DNA from: Bdellovibrionales bacterium
Lineage (GTDB): Bacteria > Bdellovibrionota > Bdellovibrionia > Bdellovibrionales > UBA1609
DNA: 64,000 nt
Reading direction: 5' to 3'
Assembly (NCBI GenBank): GCA_020630675.1
Contig: JAHDIR010000003.1
Coordinates: 49,156 to 113,155, forward strand
This document shows, piece after piece, positions 27,779 to 37,175 of the stretch (the stretch's first letter is position 1; every line of letters starts with the position of its first letter). The translations under genes and the position numbers were made by a program. Below the pieces are notes generated by a model. That model was given only the letters and a program-made list of their open reading frames with translations, did not search any database and was not told the DNA's origin.

Positions 27779-28984
27779 ATGAGCTCCAAAGAAATTGATC
27801 AATTAGAGGTTTTTAGAAGCTCAACCTTAGTGGGAACATTAAAAAGAACAGAACAGGGCTGTGAGCTAACCTATGACCATAATTTTTTAGAAAATAGCCA
27901 ATACAGCGAACTGTCTTACAGACTCAAAAAACAAGACACCCCTCTTAACTTTCAAGGGGTAAACCTACCTCCTTTTTTTGCGGGATTATTACCTGAGGGA
28001 CTAAGGCTAAAAGCTCTTGTTAAAAAAATTAAAACTTCAGAAGATGACCTTTTCAGCCTTTTAGCTGCTATCGGCTCACAGTGCATCGGTGATATCTCAG
28101 TAAAAACAGACGAAAACCAAAAAAAATCACTGCCAGCGGTAAACTTTAAGAGTATTGATTTCTATGATTTTTTTCACCAAACTATGAATAGTCAAGACGA
28201 CCCTCCTCTTCAAGGTGAAGCTATTGCCGGTGTTCAAGAAAAATTGTCAGCGTCTATGATTAGCTTTCCACTATCTGTAGCTAAAAAAAATAAATCGTAT
28301 ATCTTGAAACTCAACCCTAAAGACAAGCCTAACTTGGTTGAAAACGAATCTTTAACTCTTAGCTTGGCTCAAAAGTGTGGCATCAATGCCAATAAAAGTA
28401 AAATTATCACGGATAAAAATAATCACTCAGGACTTCTGGTTGAGCGCTTTGACCGAATCACTGATAGCCAACAAAACATTATTTTTCTTCATCAAGAAGA
28501 TGCTTGCCAATTTTTAGATCGTTACCCGGCAGACAAGTATCGCCTCTCTTTAAAAGAAATAAGCCAAGAAATGGAGCGCCTTACAACATCTCCCAAAATT
28601 GAAATTTTAAAACTACTACAGGTTTATGCCTTTTCTTATTTGGTCGGTAACGGAGACCTTCACGCCAAAAACATTAGCCTTATCACCTCACCGACCACAG
28701 GCCGAATTCAACTATCGCCCATTTATGATTTGATTTGCACCTACATTTATAAAGATAGAAAAATGGCCATAAAAATAAATGGACGAGATGATAATATTAC
28801 AAAAAAAGATTTCCTAAAATTTGCTCAGTCTTTTTCCATACCGGAAAAAGCCACTGAGCTAATGATAACAAAGCTCACTCAAACTTTTGCCAAGCATCAT
28901 CAACAATTGCTTAAGATCATGAATACAAAAGATCAAACCTTATTTTCAGATATGGTCAAAAAAAGGCTTGCAGACCTTAGCTAA
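27779..28984 (+). CDS. hipA: HipA-family serine/threonine kinase toxin
   Basis: The 401-residue protein has the N-terminal HipA domain (FFAGLLPEGLR) and the kinase-like C-terminal domain. The catalytic loop GNGDLHAKN is at residues 290-298 and the metal-binding SPIYDL at 313-318. FDR at about 224-226 and the P-loop-type segment AIAGVQEKLSAS at 148-159 are also conserved. E. coli HipA phosphorylates glutamyl-tRNA synthetase and triggers persistence, but the target here is unknown. All key residues look intact, so the toxin is probably active. Confidence 0.93.
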   Translation: MSSKEIDQLEVFRSSTLVGTLKRTEQGCELTYDHNFLENSQYSELSYRLKKQDTPLNFQGVNLPPFFAGLLPEGLRLKALVKKIKTSEDDLFSLLAAIGSQCIGDISVKTDENQKKSLPAVNFKSIDFYDFFHQTMNSQDDPPLQGEAIAGVQEKLSASMISFPLSVAKKNKSYILKLNPKDKPNLVENESLTLSLAQKCGINANKSKIITDKNNHSGLLVERFDRITDSQQNIIFLHQEDACQFLDRYPADKYRLSLKEISQEMERLTTSPKIEILKLLQVYAFSYLVGNGDLHAKNISLITSPTTGRIQLSPIYDLICTYIYKDRKMAIKINGRDDNITKKDFLKFAQSFSIPEKATELMITKLTQTFAKHHQQLLKIMNTKDQTLFSDMVKKRLADLS

Positions 28985-29006
28985 AAGTAAATATAAAAAA
29001 CAACAA

Positions 29007-29360
29007 TTACTTTTTTAAAAGGCGTATAACTATTTTTAAAATCTCTAAATACTCTTCTCCGATAACAAACAAGGGAACAAAAAAGAAAGAAAGAGATAAA
29101 AACAAAACCCATGTCCAAATCTCAGCCCAAAGCTGGGAAAAAAACCCCCTGGTTTTAGAAAAAGCATAGCTGCGAAGAAATAAAACAAATAAAAACAATA
29201 AACCCTCACCTATCAATAACTTTTCCCAATCAATGTTTTCTAAAATTTTGTTTAATAACAAAACTAAGTCTTGATCTGAAAAAATTTTTAAAGCTTTCTC
29301 TGATAAACTTTTAAAAACCTTAGATTGAAAAATATCAGGGAGTTTTAAATTTTGATTCAC
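29007..29360 (-). CDS. Small membrane protein of unknown function
   Basis: A 117-residue frame with two or three strong membrane segments (LLFLFVLFLRSYAF, then WVLFLSLSFFFVPLFVIG), preceded by an amphipathic N-terminus. The start is a GTG with GAGG 6 nt upstream. It is the downstream gene of the same-strand pair with the gene at 29406-30791, with about 45 nt between them. I do not recognise a family. Confidence 0.6.
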   Translation of the reverse strand: MNQNLKLPDIFQSKVFKSLSEKALKIFSDQDLVLLLNKILENIDWEKLLIGEGLLFLFVLFLRSYAFSKTRGFFSQLWAEIWTWVLFLSLSFFFVPLFVIGEEYLEILKIVIRLLKK

Positions 29361-29405
29361 AAAAGCCTCTTTATTATTAGTAAGTTCACCAACAAAATTA
29401 AAAAA

Positions 29406-30791
29406 CTATCCTTTGAAGTAATTGTACTTAGTGATTAACTGGCTCACTGGCTCGGGCACCAGCTCTTTCCATTGTTCATTTCCAGCTCTTAATAAGGCTC
29501 TCACTTCTTTGGAGTGAATCGAAGTGTCTAAATCGTCACAACCAGCAATATCAACAATATAGCCATTTGCTAGGGAATGCTTATACAAATGAACAAAGTC
29601 TGGGTTGGGGTTAAAACTTTGTGTGGTCATACAAATTTTATCATCTTTATAGGGAAAAACATAAAACTTAACCATTTCATCAAATAAATTTCCAAGGGCA
29701 TTAAAAACACCGACAGGCACATTTTTATAAAACTCTTCATCAAAAATATTTTCTAAATGAGAGGCCCCAATGACCATCGCAATTTTTTTATTTGTGCTCT
29801 CACGCAAATAGTCTTTCACTTGATAAAAAAGATCAAAATTAGAAATTAAACTATAATAACCCACTGAACCTATGGTTTTTGCTCGAAAAAGATAATCATC
29901 AATACTCACGGGATGACCATCAACTTCATTATGCTTAAGACTCATTTCCATTAAAGGAAATGGAGCTAAGGTGTTTTCAACAGCCTCTTGCTTTAGTTGG
30001 TCGATCCCTTTGTTAATAATTTCAATGTTAATGTTTGTGATGGGCCGGAAAGTTCCTCTTTGCAAGATAATTGGCTTATTAAAAAAACAATCGGTGACCT
30101 GTAAAACATCTCCCTCTGGATGTATCAATGCCGCTTTTGAAAAACCCTTCTCAACCAGTTTAACAGCCACCCACTGATTATCAGTGCTTTCAAACGAAGG
30201 CCCTTCTAATCTCAAAATATCAATTTCTAAACGTGAAGGGTCTAAGTTTTCGAATAAACTGTCCATTAATTTTTCTGGATCATTAAAGTGAAAAAAAGCG
30301 GCATAAACCAAATTTACACCCAAGACACCAAGGGTTTCTTGTTGCTGTAGTCTTTGACGGTCTTTGATTTTCACATGAACAATAATATCATTGGCTGGCC
30401 CCAGAGGAGACTCCTGAAAACGAACGCCCATCCAACCATGGGGAACTCGATCACCACGACTACTGGTTGAAACAGTATCGGCAAAAGAAAAGAAACGACT
30501 GTTTTTGGCTTTGGTTTCTTTTAAACGTGAGGTTAACAACTCGTACTCATAGGCCAACATTTGCTTTAAACGATCTTCACTGACATATCGACTTGATTTT
30601 CCGTAAATGGAGTCACTAAATGTCATATCATAGGCGGAAATAGTTTTGGCCACAGTTTGCGAAGCTAAACCTGCTTGAAAAAAGTGCCGAGCCACTTCTT
30701 GTCCGGCACCAATTTCTGCGAAAGTTCCATAAATTTTATCGTCTTGATTGAGAGCTAAAGCCTTTTTTTGAACACTGGTAAGCACTGACAT
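29406..30791 (-). CDS. Conserved uncharacterised protein (IYGTFAEIGAGQEVA family)
   Basis: A 461-residue soluble protein with no signal peptide. The N-terminal signature DDKIYGTFAEIGAGQEVARH and the later HGWMGVRFQ mark a widely conserved bacterial family that I recall under several doubtful names, including nucleotide adenylyltransferase and TonB-dependent receptor. I see no motif that supports either. An Asn/Asp-rich nucleotide-like segment (VIGASHLENIF) occurs near residue 330. A GGGGAGA ribosome-binding site precedes the ATG. The gene lies between a small membrane protein and the M17 peptidase, all on the minus strand. Confidence 0.7.
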   Translation of the reverse strand: MSVLTSVQKKALALNQDDKIYGTFAEIGAGQEVARHFFQAGLASQTVAKTISAYDMTFSDSIYGKSSRYVSEDRLKQMLAYEYELLTSRLKETKAKNSRFFSFADTVSTSSRGDRVPHGWMGVRFQESPLGPANDIIVHVKIKDRQRLQQQETLGVLGVNLVYAAFFHFNDPEKLMDSLFENLDPSRLEIDILRLEGPSFESTDNQWVAVKLVEKGFSKAALIHPEGDVLQVTDCFFNKPIILQRGTFRPITNINIEIINKGIDQLKQEAVENTLAPFPLMEMSLKHNEVDGHPVSIDDYLFRAKTIGSVGYYSLISNFDLFYQVKDYLRESTNKKIAMVIGASHLENIFDEEFYKNVPVGVFNALGNLFDEMVKFYVFPYKDDKICMTTQSFNPNPDFVHLYKHSLANGYIVDIAGCDDLDTSIHSKEVRALLRAGNEQWKELVPEPVSQLITKYNYFKG

Positions 30792-30869
30792 AGATATCTC
30801 CCCTTCTTAACAAAAAATAAAAACTCAGAGACTCTATTTAACCAAATTGTCGAGAGTAAGGAAAGGACT

Positions 30870-32360
30870 TCAAATGCTTTTTAAAAAGGAACTCATCGCC
30901 TGTACAAGCTGACCGTTGCCTCCTTTTTCGGCAAAACCTCCACGTAAAGAGTCTGTCCAAGCATTAATATCAAAATGAACCCAAGGCACATCTTTTACAA
31001 ATTTTTGCAAGAACAAGGCCGCAGTGATAGCACCGCCCATTCCAGCCCCAGAGTTGGCTGTGTCAGCAAAAGTACTATGCAAAGCTTTTATGTAATGTGG
31101 CACTAAAGGCATTAGCCAGACCGGGTCGCCCATAGCAAAGGAGTGTTTTTCAATTTTACGAGCCAATTTTTCATCTGTACTGTACATTCCACCAACATCA
31201 TAACCGAGAGCCACCCGGCTAGCTCCTGTTAAAGTGGCCATATCCATAACCACCTCTGGCTTGTCCTTTCCTTTTTGAGAGACAGCAACGTCTAGAACAT
31301 CAGCCATCACTAACCGCCCCTCGGCGTCGGTATTATCAATTTCTACGGTGATTCCGTTTCTTGAAGTTATTATATCGCTGGGACGAAAAGCATTACTCGC
31401 CACAGAGTTTTCAACCAGGCCCAAGTAAAAATCAAAGGGGCGCTTTACCGCAGCGCTTGCAGTTAGCCAATGAGCCAAGCCAAAAACACTGGCCGAGCCG
31501 CCCATATCTTTTTTCATCCAGCGCATATACTGACCTGGCTTTAAGTTCAGCCCACCAGAGTCAAAAGTTACTCCTTTTCCAACAAAGGCAATGGGCTTTT
31601 TAGATGATTTAGGACGATATTTGATATGAACTAACCTAGGCTTGAACTCACTAGCTTTGCCTACAGCCATCATTAAGTTCATATTTTCTTTTTCTAGTTT
31701 TTTATCATCCCAAATAGAAACTGTTGTATTTGGAAACTTTGAAAAGATTTTTTGGCACAATTGAGCATAACTGTCAGGGTAAAGCTTATTGGGCGGAGTG
31801 TTTACCAAGTGGCGAGAATAATTGGCTGAAGTGGCTAAAGTGTGAGCCTCAGCCAACTGTTTTTTGGCGTCTTTTCCACCTTTTGGATTAAAAACTTGAT
31901 AAGAAGCGACATCTTCAGATTGAGCCGTTACTTTTTTATAAGAATAATGGGCCATTTGAATTCCAACCAAAGCTCCTTTAATGGCTTCTTGAGAACAGTC
32001 CAGGAAAATAAGGTTTACAGACTTATGAGATGACCAAAGCTTTGTTTTTTCACCAAGAATGTCTCGAAACAGAGGGTAATCGGCTGTTCCTTCAAACTGT
32101 GACCTCTTAGATTTTTCAATTTTTTTAGGAAGTACAAAAAAACTCAGCCCAGCTTCTGACTCATAACTATAAAAGTGGGTTTGAGGATCAGTAATTTTTT
32201 TTTGAATGGCACTAGGAACGAGCTTTTTACATAACGCAGGAACCTGAGAATTTTTACCCAAAATATAAACACAGGGGCCTTGCCAATGTCCGTCTTTAGG
32301 AAGTTTTGAGTTCCAACTAAAAAGTTTTTTGTCAATAAAGTTCATTTCTTTCAATAACAT
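30870..32360 (-). CDS. M17-family leucyl aminopeptidase
   Basis: The 496-residue protein is a cytosolic dimetal aminopeptidase that releases N-terminal residues from peptides. The signature NTDAEGRL is at residues 343-350, and the metal-binding lysine region GKGVTFDSGG at 261-270. MDMATLTGA follows. AAGGAA lies before the ATG. The N-terminal domain is divergent, as is usual for this family. The upstream gene on the opposite strand is an EEP hydrolase. Peptide breakdown is consistent with a protein-consuming lifestyle, which is inference. Confidence 0.93.
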   Translation of the reverse strand: MLLKEMNFIDKKLFSWNSKLPKDGHWQGPCVYILGKNSQVPALCKKLVPSAIQKKITDPQTHFYSYESEAGLSFFVLPKKIEKSKRSQFEGTADYPLFRDILGEKTKLWSSHKSVNLIFLDCSQEAIKGALVGIQMAHYSYKKVTAQSEDVASYQVFNPKGGKDAKKQLAEAHTLATSANYSRHLVNTPPNKLYPDSYAQLCQKIFSKFPNTTVSIWDDKKLEKENMNLMMAVGKASEFKPRLVHIKYRPKSSKKPIAFVGKGVTFDSGGLNLKPGQYMRWMKKDMGGSASVFGLAHWLTASAAVKRPFDFYLGLVENSVASNAFRPSDIITSRNGITVEIDNTDAEGRLVMADVLDVAVSQKGKDKPEVVMDMATLTGASRVALGYDVGGMYSTDEKLARKIEKHSFAMGDPVWLMPLVPHYIKALHSTFADTANSGAGMGGAITAALFLQKFVKDVPWVHFDINAWTDSLRGGFAEKGGNGQLVQAMSSFLKSI

Positions 32361-32515
32361 AATGGATTTCCTTAATGCTTTGGTTTAAATTAAAATCAAG
32401 GTCCTTGAGAGCTTATCAAGATCACGGGCGAAACTTTAAAAAATAAAAGGGTCGCTCACTGCGCATTATAGAAAAGAACCTGTCTATCCTGGGCTTTTTA
32501 CCTTAAAATTATTTT

Positions 32516-33487
32516 ATGGCCAATTACAATCTACGCATCATGCTATGGAACGTCGAGAACCTCTTCTTATATCTCGATAATTACAAAAATGAGAACTTTG
32601 AGTCTATGACAGAAGACCATTGGCAATCGCTATCCACAGCTTCACCCCCTAATAAGCCCCTCAAGAAGGTTTTAGGGCTTAAGCGTTGTATTGAAGATAT
32701 TCAGCCTGACATAATTATGCTCAATGAAGTCGGAGGCCTGGAGTCTTTGGAAAACTTTAACCTCTACTTTTTAAACTCACAATACTTGGTAAAGCTCATA
32801 GAAGGTAACTCTGACCGAGGTATCGATGTTGGTTATTTAGTTAAAAAAGAGCTTCCTTTAAATACTAAAATTCACAGTAATAAGTTAGAGCCTATAGACT
32901 TAAGATTTGGACACGCCAACGAACCGCAATCTTATTTTATGTCACGAGATATTTCTGAATTACATTTTACAAATGGCACCAACTCCACTCAATTGGTCTT
33001 ACTTTTAACACATCTAAAGTCAAAACTAGACCCTGAAAATATCGACAAAGAAGGGGTCGTACGAAGAACGGCTGAGGCTAAACTACTCACAAATATTTAT
33101 TTAAAACGCCAACAAGAGCACCCTAACATACCTGTATTAGTCTGTGGCGACTTTAACGGTATTCTCTCTGACCCTGGACACTCTGAATTTCAATCCCTAA
33201 GAGATAAAACGGACTTAGTGGACTCGATGAACTATTCTGAAAAAGACGCGCCCTTAGATCGTGTGACTCAAATTCAATTTCGCTTTCAAAAACGATTTCA
33301 CTATCAATTTGATTATATATTAATTCACCCTCGGTTTTCTGAAAAAATTCAATCAAAAGAAACTTATATTTACTATTTAAAAGACGATCAGGGACAAAAC
33401 CTAAGGCTGCCAAACACATTAGAAGAGCGTTTTCGTCTCCCATCTGACCACTACCCTGTTTTACTGACACTAAATTGTGATAGTTAA
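32516..33487 (+). CDS. Endonuclease/exonuclease/phosphatase family protein
   Basis: The 323-residue protein has the EEP-fold motifs in order: MLWNVENLF near the start, MLNEVGG with the catalytic Glu, LTHLKSK, VCGDFNG, and the C-terminal SDHYPV. This metal-dependent hydrolase fold cuts nucleic acids or phosphate esters. The substrate cannot be predicted from these motifs. There is no signal peptide, so it is probably cytosolic. The ribosome-binding site before the ATG is weak. It ends 4 nt before the convergent response-regulator gene. Confidence 0.88.
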   Translation: MANYNLRIMLWNVENLFLYLDNYKNENFESMTEDHWQSLSTASPPNKPLKKVLGLKRCIEDIQPDIIMLNEVGGLESLENFNLYFLNSQYLVKLIEGNSDRGIDVGYLVKKELPLNTKIHSNKLEPIDLRFGHANEPQSYFMSRDISELHFTNGTNSTQLVLLLTHLKSKLDPENIDKEGVVRRTAEAKLLTNIYLKRQQEHPNIPVLVCGDFNGILSDPGHSEFQSLRDKTDLVDSMNYSEKDAPLDRVTQIQFRFQKRFHYQFDYILIHPRFSEKIQSKETYIYYLKDDQGQNLRLPNTLEERFRLPSDHYPVLLTLNCDS

Positions 33488-33491
33488 TATC

Positions 33492-34178
33492 TCAAGAGGC
33501 TTGGTTTCTAAAAACAAACTTTTCTAGACGACGTGACTCTCTTCGGTTTAAGCCTTTGAATTTTAGCTTAGAATAGTAAACCTCTCCGACCTTTATACAT
33601 GAGGAAACTAAAACATTTTTATCACTTAACTTAATGGAGCTTAAAAAATGAGACTCAATCATATACTCACGCCCTGACTTAAACCGACAATTTGATTTTA
33701 CGGTGAGTCCTGAACGATTAACTCCTAAAATTTCCAAGTCGTAAATGGAGTCGAGCAAAGCAGTTCGCTCTTCTTCATGTGTTGGAATATCTTGCCAGCT
33801 ATCAGATTTATATTTCAAATGAGACATTAACTTATGACTTAAAGCTGCTGGGTCAATGGGCTGAGTAATATAATCACTAGCCCCTAAATCAAGAGCCAAA
33901 TCTATATCATCATCTTTTTTTTCATTACTCACTACTATTATAGGTACTGAGGCTATAGCTTTATTTTTTTTAAAGTAAGCTAATAGGTCAAAGGCTTCTT
34001 TTTTGACCATGACCAAATCTATAAAAATTAAATCATAAGACTGTTGTGAAACTAAACCAATCGCACTAATTCCGTCGCAGGCGGTTTCAACTTCAACTCC
34101 TAAGTCTTCGAGGTAATATTTGGTTGTCGACAAATCATAGTTTTGACTCTCAACTCCTAAAACTTTTAACTTTTTCAA
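33492..34178 (-). CDS. Response regulator with degenerate receiver and PilZ-like C-terminus
   Basis: I place the start at the TTG at 34178, 7 nt after a perfect AAGGAGG, giving 228 residues. A start at 34202 would put that Shine-Dalgarno inside the coding region. The receiver domain has the phosphoacceptor Asp54 in LIFIDLVM. The usual switch lysine is replaced (TQPID instead of KP), and the acidic pocket shows one acid (VES). The C-terminal half (ILGVNRSGLTVKS) resembles a PilZ domain but lacks the arginine pair needed for c-di-GMP. It may signal without ordinary phosphorylation. Confidence 0.75.
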   Translation of the reverse strand: MKKLKVLGVESQNYDLSTTKYYLEDLGVEVETACDGISAIGLVSQQSYDLIFIDLVMVKKEAFDLLAYFKKNKAIASVPIIVVSNEKKDDDIDLALDLGASDYITQPIDPAALSHKLMSHLKYKSDSWQDIPTHEEERTALLDSIYDLEILGVNRSGLTVKSNCRFKSGREYMIESHFLSSIKLSDKNVLVSSCIKVGEVYYSKLKFKGLNRRESRRLEKFVFRNQAS

Positions 34179-34570
34179 TAGCCCCTCCTTACCCGCAAAC
34201 AAAATAAATAAAGTTTATTTATAATCTCACGTTTGAGAAGTAATCACAATATTATTAAAGTCTGTAATTCAAGAATGGCTCATTTTAACTAAAACTATTT
34301 TTTCCATCTAATATAAATAAAAAGAGTTCTACAGGTCGGACTAAAATACTGTTCGAATTTAAAACAATTTTGAAAAAAAACTGTTATTTATGTCTCAAAA
34401 AGCCTCTTTGACTTAAAAAAATCAATAATTAAGTCGAGACTCTTATAGACTTTAATCAAGTTAGTTTTATTAGTCAGCCAATGAGGTGCTAGCTATCTAA
34501 CTTAAAAAATCGTTTTGAGCTAACCAAGGATGTATGCCCTTTCTCAAAACTGAATACACGGAGGGTAAGC
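34179..34570. other. AT-rich intergenic region
   Basis: About 390 bases between the divergent response-regulator and PA14-lipoprotein genes. ATAAATAAA and TTTATTTAT form a 9-bp inverted repeat with a 1-nt centre at 34204-34222. I saw no credible ORF or RNA gene. CGGAGGG lies just before the GTG start of the next gene. Confidence 0.4.
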
Positions 34571-35704
34571 GTGAAAAATTTATTACTACTGGCCATCGCA
34601 TCCTGGTCACTCATTGGGTGTGTCGACGCCTTAAATCAAAATGTCACTGATGGCTCTATAAATAACGATGAAATTAAAACCAGTAAGTACAATGTGAATT
34701 CATTCTCTATGAATAAATTAGTTTGTGATCCTTTTCAGGACACATCACCAACTGCTACTGGTGGTCTGAAAGCCAAACTTTACACCATGCCTAACGGAGA
34801 ACACCCTTCAAGCTTAGCTCCTTATTTCAGTACTGGAGTGATGTCTACACAAGATCTCTATTTTAGTGAGGTTAATGTTCCAACCAGAATTTTCTCTCTT
34901 GGCTTTCCATCTGAAACTGGCGAAGAAATTAAAACAGACACTGGCGAAGTCATTAATGAATGGTTTGCCCTCAGATTAAACTCTGTATTAAAGTTAGGCC
35001 CTAATGACGAAGAGGGTGACTACGAGCTAGCCCTACTTTCTGATGATGGAGCAACCTTAAGTATAAAAGATGAAAATGGAAACTTTGTTTTAGCTGTAGA
35101 TAATGATGGTTTACACCCAACTCGCATGGGGTGCGGTGCTGTAGTGAATATGACGGCAAGCACTAAGCTCACTGTACAAATAGACTATTACCAGGGCCCA
35201 AGATGGCATATTTCTGTTATACCTATGTGGAGAAAAGTCGACTCCTCTACAACACCAGAAGTTAAGTGTGGAGTTTCTGGAAACAACACTTTCTTTGACT
35301 TCAATAACAATTCAGAGCCGCAGCCGACTTATCTTGGCCTTCTTGATCGAGGCTGGAAACCTATTTCTGCTGAAAACTGGGAAATTGAAGATAGTAACCA
35401 AGGTGGCTTTAACCCCTGCACTGAGGGCGAGGCCCTTGCCATTTCAGACTACAATGTTTCAGTTTTCGAAGAGAGTTTTGTTATCGTAACTTGGAAAACT
35501 GATAAACCTGCTACTTCGCAAGTCATCTATAAAAATCAAACGACTGGTGAGGAAATAACAACAACTAGTGATAATTTATTACGTACTGAGCACACTGTTT
35601 TTATTGATATTCCAGGGCGCGTAGACCCTTATGAGTTTACTGCGGTTTCTGTTGGAGAAGACCTTGGAAAAGCTATGAGTGAAGTGTTTATTCTTCAACC
35701 ATAA
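34571..35704 (+). CDS. PA14-domain lipoprotein with a fibronectin III-like C-terminus
   Basis: The 377-residue protein starts at a GTG with GGAGGGT upstream. It has a lipoprotein signal (lipobox LIGC, Cys about 17). The middle (about residues 60-220) resembles a PA14 beta-barrel: ELALLSDDGATLSIKDENG, then MTASTKLTVQIDYYQGPR. PA14 domains often bind carbohydrates. The C-terminal part (FEESFVIVTWKTDKPATSQV) looks like the fibronectin III-type domain at the front of purple acid phosphatases. No catalytic domain follows. A surface adhesin or glycan-binding lipoprotein is likely. A terminator follows at 35711. Confidence 0.75.
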   Translation: MKNLLLLAIASWSLIGCVDALNQNVTDGSINNDEIKTSKYNVNSFSMNKLVCDPFQDTSPTATGGLKAKLYTMPNGEHPSSLAPYFSTGVMSTQDLYFSEVNVPTRIFSLGFPSETGEEIKTDTGEVINEWFALRLNSVLKLGPNDEEGDYELALLSDDGATLSIKDENGNFVLAVDNDGLHPTRMGCGAVVNMTASTKLTVQIDYYQGPRWHISVIPMWRKVDSSTTPEVKCGVSGNNTFFDFNNNSEPQPTYLGLLDRGWKPISAENWEIEDSNQGGFNPCTEGEALAISDYNVSVFEESFVIVTWKTDKPATSQVIYKNQTTGEEITTTSDNLLRTEHTVFIDIPGRVDPYEFTAVSVGEDLGKAMSEVFILQP

Positions 35705-35710
35705 AAAAAA

Positions 35711-35737
35711 GCCACATAGAAAATGTGGCCTTTTTTA
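35711..35737 (+). terminator. Rho-independent terminator
   Basis: GCCACA and TGTGGC form a 6-bp stem around a 7-nt loop and are followed by CTTTTTTATTT. An A-run precedes the stem, so it may also act for the convergent FKBP gene. It lies 6 nt after the PA14 lipoprotein stop. Confidence 0.85.
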
Positions 35738-35758
35738 TTTATCAAAAAAAAATTAAGC

Positions 35759-36445
35759 TTATTTCTTTTTAGGCTCTTCTTTAACGATTTCTAAAAGTTC
35801 AACTTCAAAAGTTAATAAAGAGTTACCTGGAATTTTGGAGTTAGCACGGTCGCCGTAACCTAACTCTGGTGAAATCCAAAACTTAGCTTTTCCGCCCACT
35901 TTCATCAATTGAAGGCCTTCAGTCCAACCTTTAATAACGGCATTTAACGGAAATTCAGCAGGTTGCTTTCTTTCATATGAGCTATCAAATGTAGTTCCAT
36001 CCAAAAGAGTTCCTTTATAATGAACTTTAACTTTGTCTGTTTCTTTTGGTTTAGCTCCATTGCCCTCTTTCAAAATTTGATACTGTAAGCCGCTAGCTGT
36101 TGTTTTAACGCCTTCTTTACCTTTGTTGGCAGCTAAGAAATCAGTCGCTTTCTTTTTGTTGTTAGCAGCTTTTTCACTGTCTTTTTTCTGCTTGGCTTCA
36201 GCCATTTTCTTCATAGCTTCTCTTCTTTGGTTTTCGTCTAAGAGAACTTTTTTATCTCCCATAACATCTTGAAGAGCTTTTACAAAACTTCCATAATGAA
36301 GCTCGACACCTTGTCTTTTCATGTTTTTACCAATTTCATAACCAACGGCATAACTGAACTTACCTTTATCTGACTTCACATCAGGCTTTTGTTGATTACA
36401 AGACACGGCAAATATTGCTGTCAGAACTAATAAAACTTTAATCAT
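35759..36445 (-). CDS. FKBP-type peptidyl-prolyl isomerase lipoprotein (Mip/FkpA-like)
   Basis: The 228-residue protein has a lipoprotein signal with lipobox AVSC (Cys16). An N-terminal helical dimerisation region (FSYAVGYEIGKNMKRQG) leads to a charged linker helix. The FKBP domain starts near residue 115 with VKVHYKGTLLDGTTFDSS and ends VELLEIV. The active-site aromatic and Tyr positions (FWISPELGYGDR) are conserved. It would speed proline isomerisation in periplasmic proteins, and Mip-type proteins are linked to host interaction. AGGAG lies before the ATG. Confidence 0.93.
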   Translation of the reverse strand: MIKVLLVLTAIFAVSCNQQKPDVKSDKGKFSYAVGYEIGKNMKRQGVELHYGSFVKALQDVMGDKKVLLDENQRREAMKKMAEAKQKKDSEKAANNKKKATDFLAANKGKEGVKTTASGLQYQILKEGNGAKPKETDKVKVHYKGTLLDGTTFDSSYERKQPAEFPLNAVIKGWTEGLQLMKVGGKAKFWISPELGYGDRANSKIPGNSLLTFEVELLEIVKEEPKKK

Positions 36446-36698
36446 TACGGACTCCTATCAAGTTATTTTTATATACACTCCATTTTGTATTATATAGATA
36501 AAAAGAGTCAAACACATGCCTGGAGAAGTCCTCTTTTACATGGTGCATTGCTTGCGATGATTCAGCGCTGAGAGGCATACATATTGCCTATAAAAGGTGT
36601 TTTTTTAGATCAACAAATAACAGTCGCTTTAAAGTTGATGATCCTAAGGCTTATCTGTGCTAGCTGTAAAACATATATATTTTCCAGGAGCTTTACCC

Positions 36699-37175
36699 AT
36701 GAAAACTATAGCTTTTTTTTACCTCTTAATTTCCCTATCTTTTAGTCTTAGTGCCCACTCCAAAGGCACATCAGACACAAGCTTAAAGCCTGAGCAGTCC
36801 ATGCCCATCCACAAAGTCCTTGAGTCAAAAGACCAACTCAAGGAAAAAAAAATACAAGTCACAGGCACAATCACAAAGGTTTGTCCAATGGCGGGCTGCT
36901 GGGTAGACATTCAAGACCCAGACTTTCCTAAAGACCCTAAAAAATCTATTCACGTCAAAGTTAAAGATGGAAAAATTGTTTTTCCTAAAAACTCCGTCGG
37001 TAAAAAAGTCACCATTAAAGGGGTTCTTAAAGAAAAAAAGCTTTCCAAAAGGAAAGCTCGTGCTCACTTCAGGCACCGAGCCAAAGAGCTCGGCATACCG
37101 TTTGATAGTGAATCTGTGAAAGGCCCTACCACGATTTGGGAAGTCAAAGGCACATCGGCCCTTCTTGAAAATTAA
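36699..37175 (+). CDS. Exported DUF4920-family protein
   Basis: I place the start at the ATG at 36699, since CAGGAG lies about 7 nt upstream and a good Sec signal peptide follows (MKTIAFFYLLISLSFSLSA). An in-frame start at 36657 would bury it. The 158-residue product contains the DUF4920 beta-fold with the signature TKVCPMAGCWVDIQD and a following KDGKIVFP segment. Family members are periplasmic and of unknown function; the Cys pair suggests metal or redox chemistry. Its stop abuts the convergent DsbA-like gene. Confidence 0.85.
   Translation: MKTIAFFYLLISLSFSLSAHSKGTSDTSLKPEQSMPIHKVLESKDQLKEKKIQVTGTITKVCPMAGCWVDIQDPDFPKDPKKSIHVKVKDGKIVFPKNSVGKKVTIKGVLKEKKLSKRKARAHFRHRAKELGIPFDSESVKGPTTIWEVKGTSALLEN

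Noticed and set aside
34204..34222. 9-bp inverted repeat in A/T-only sequence
   Set aside because: It is expected by chance in such AT-rich sequence, and no gene is placed to use it.
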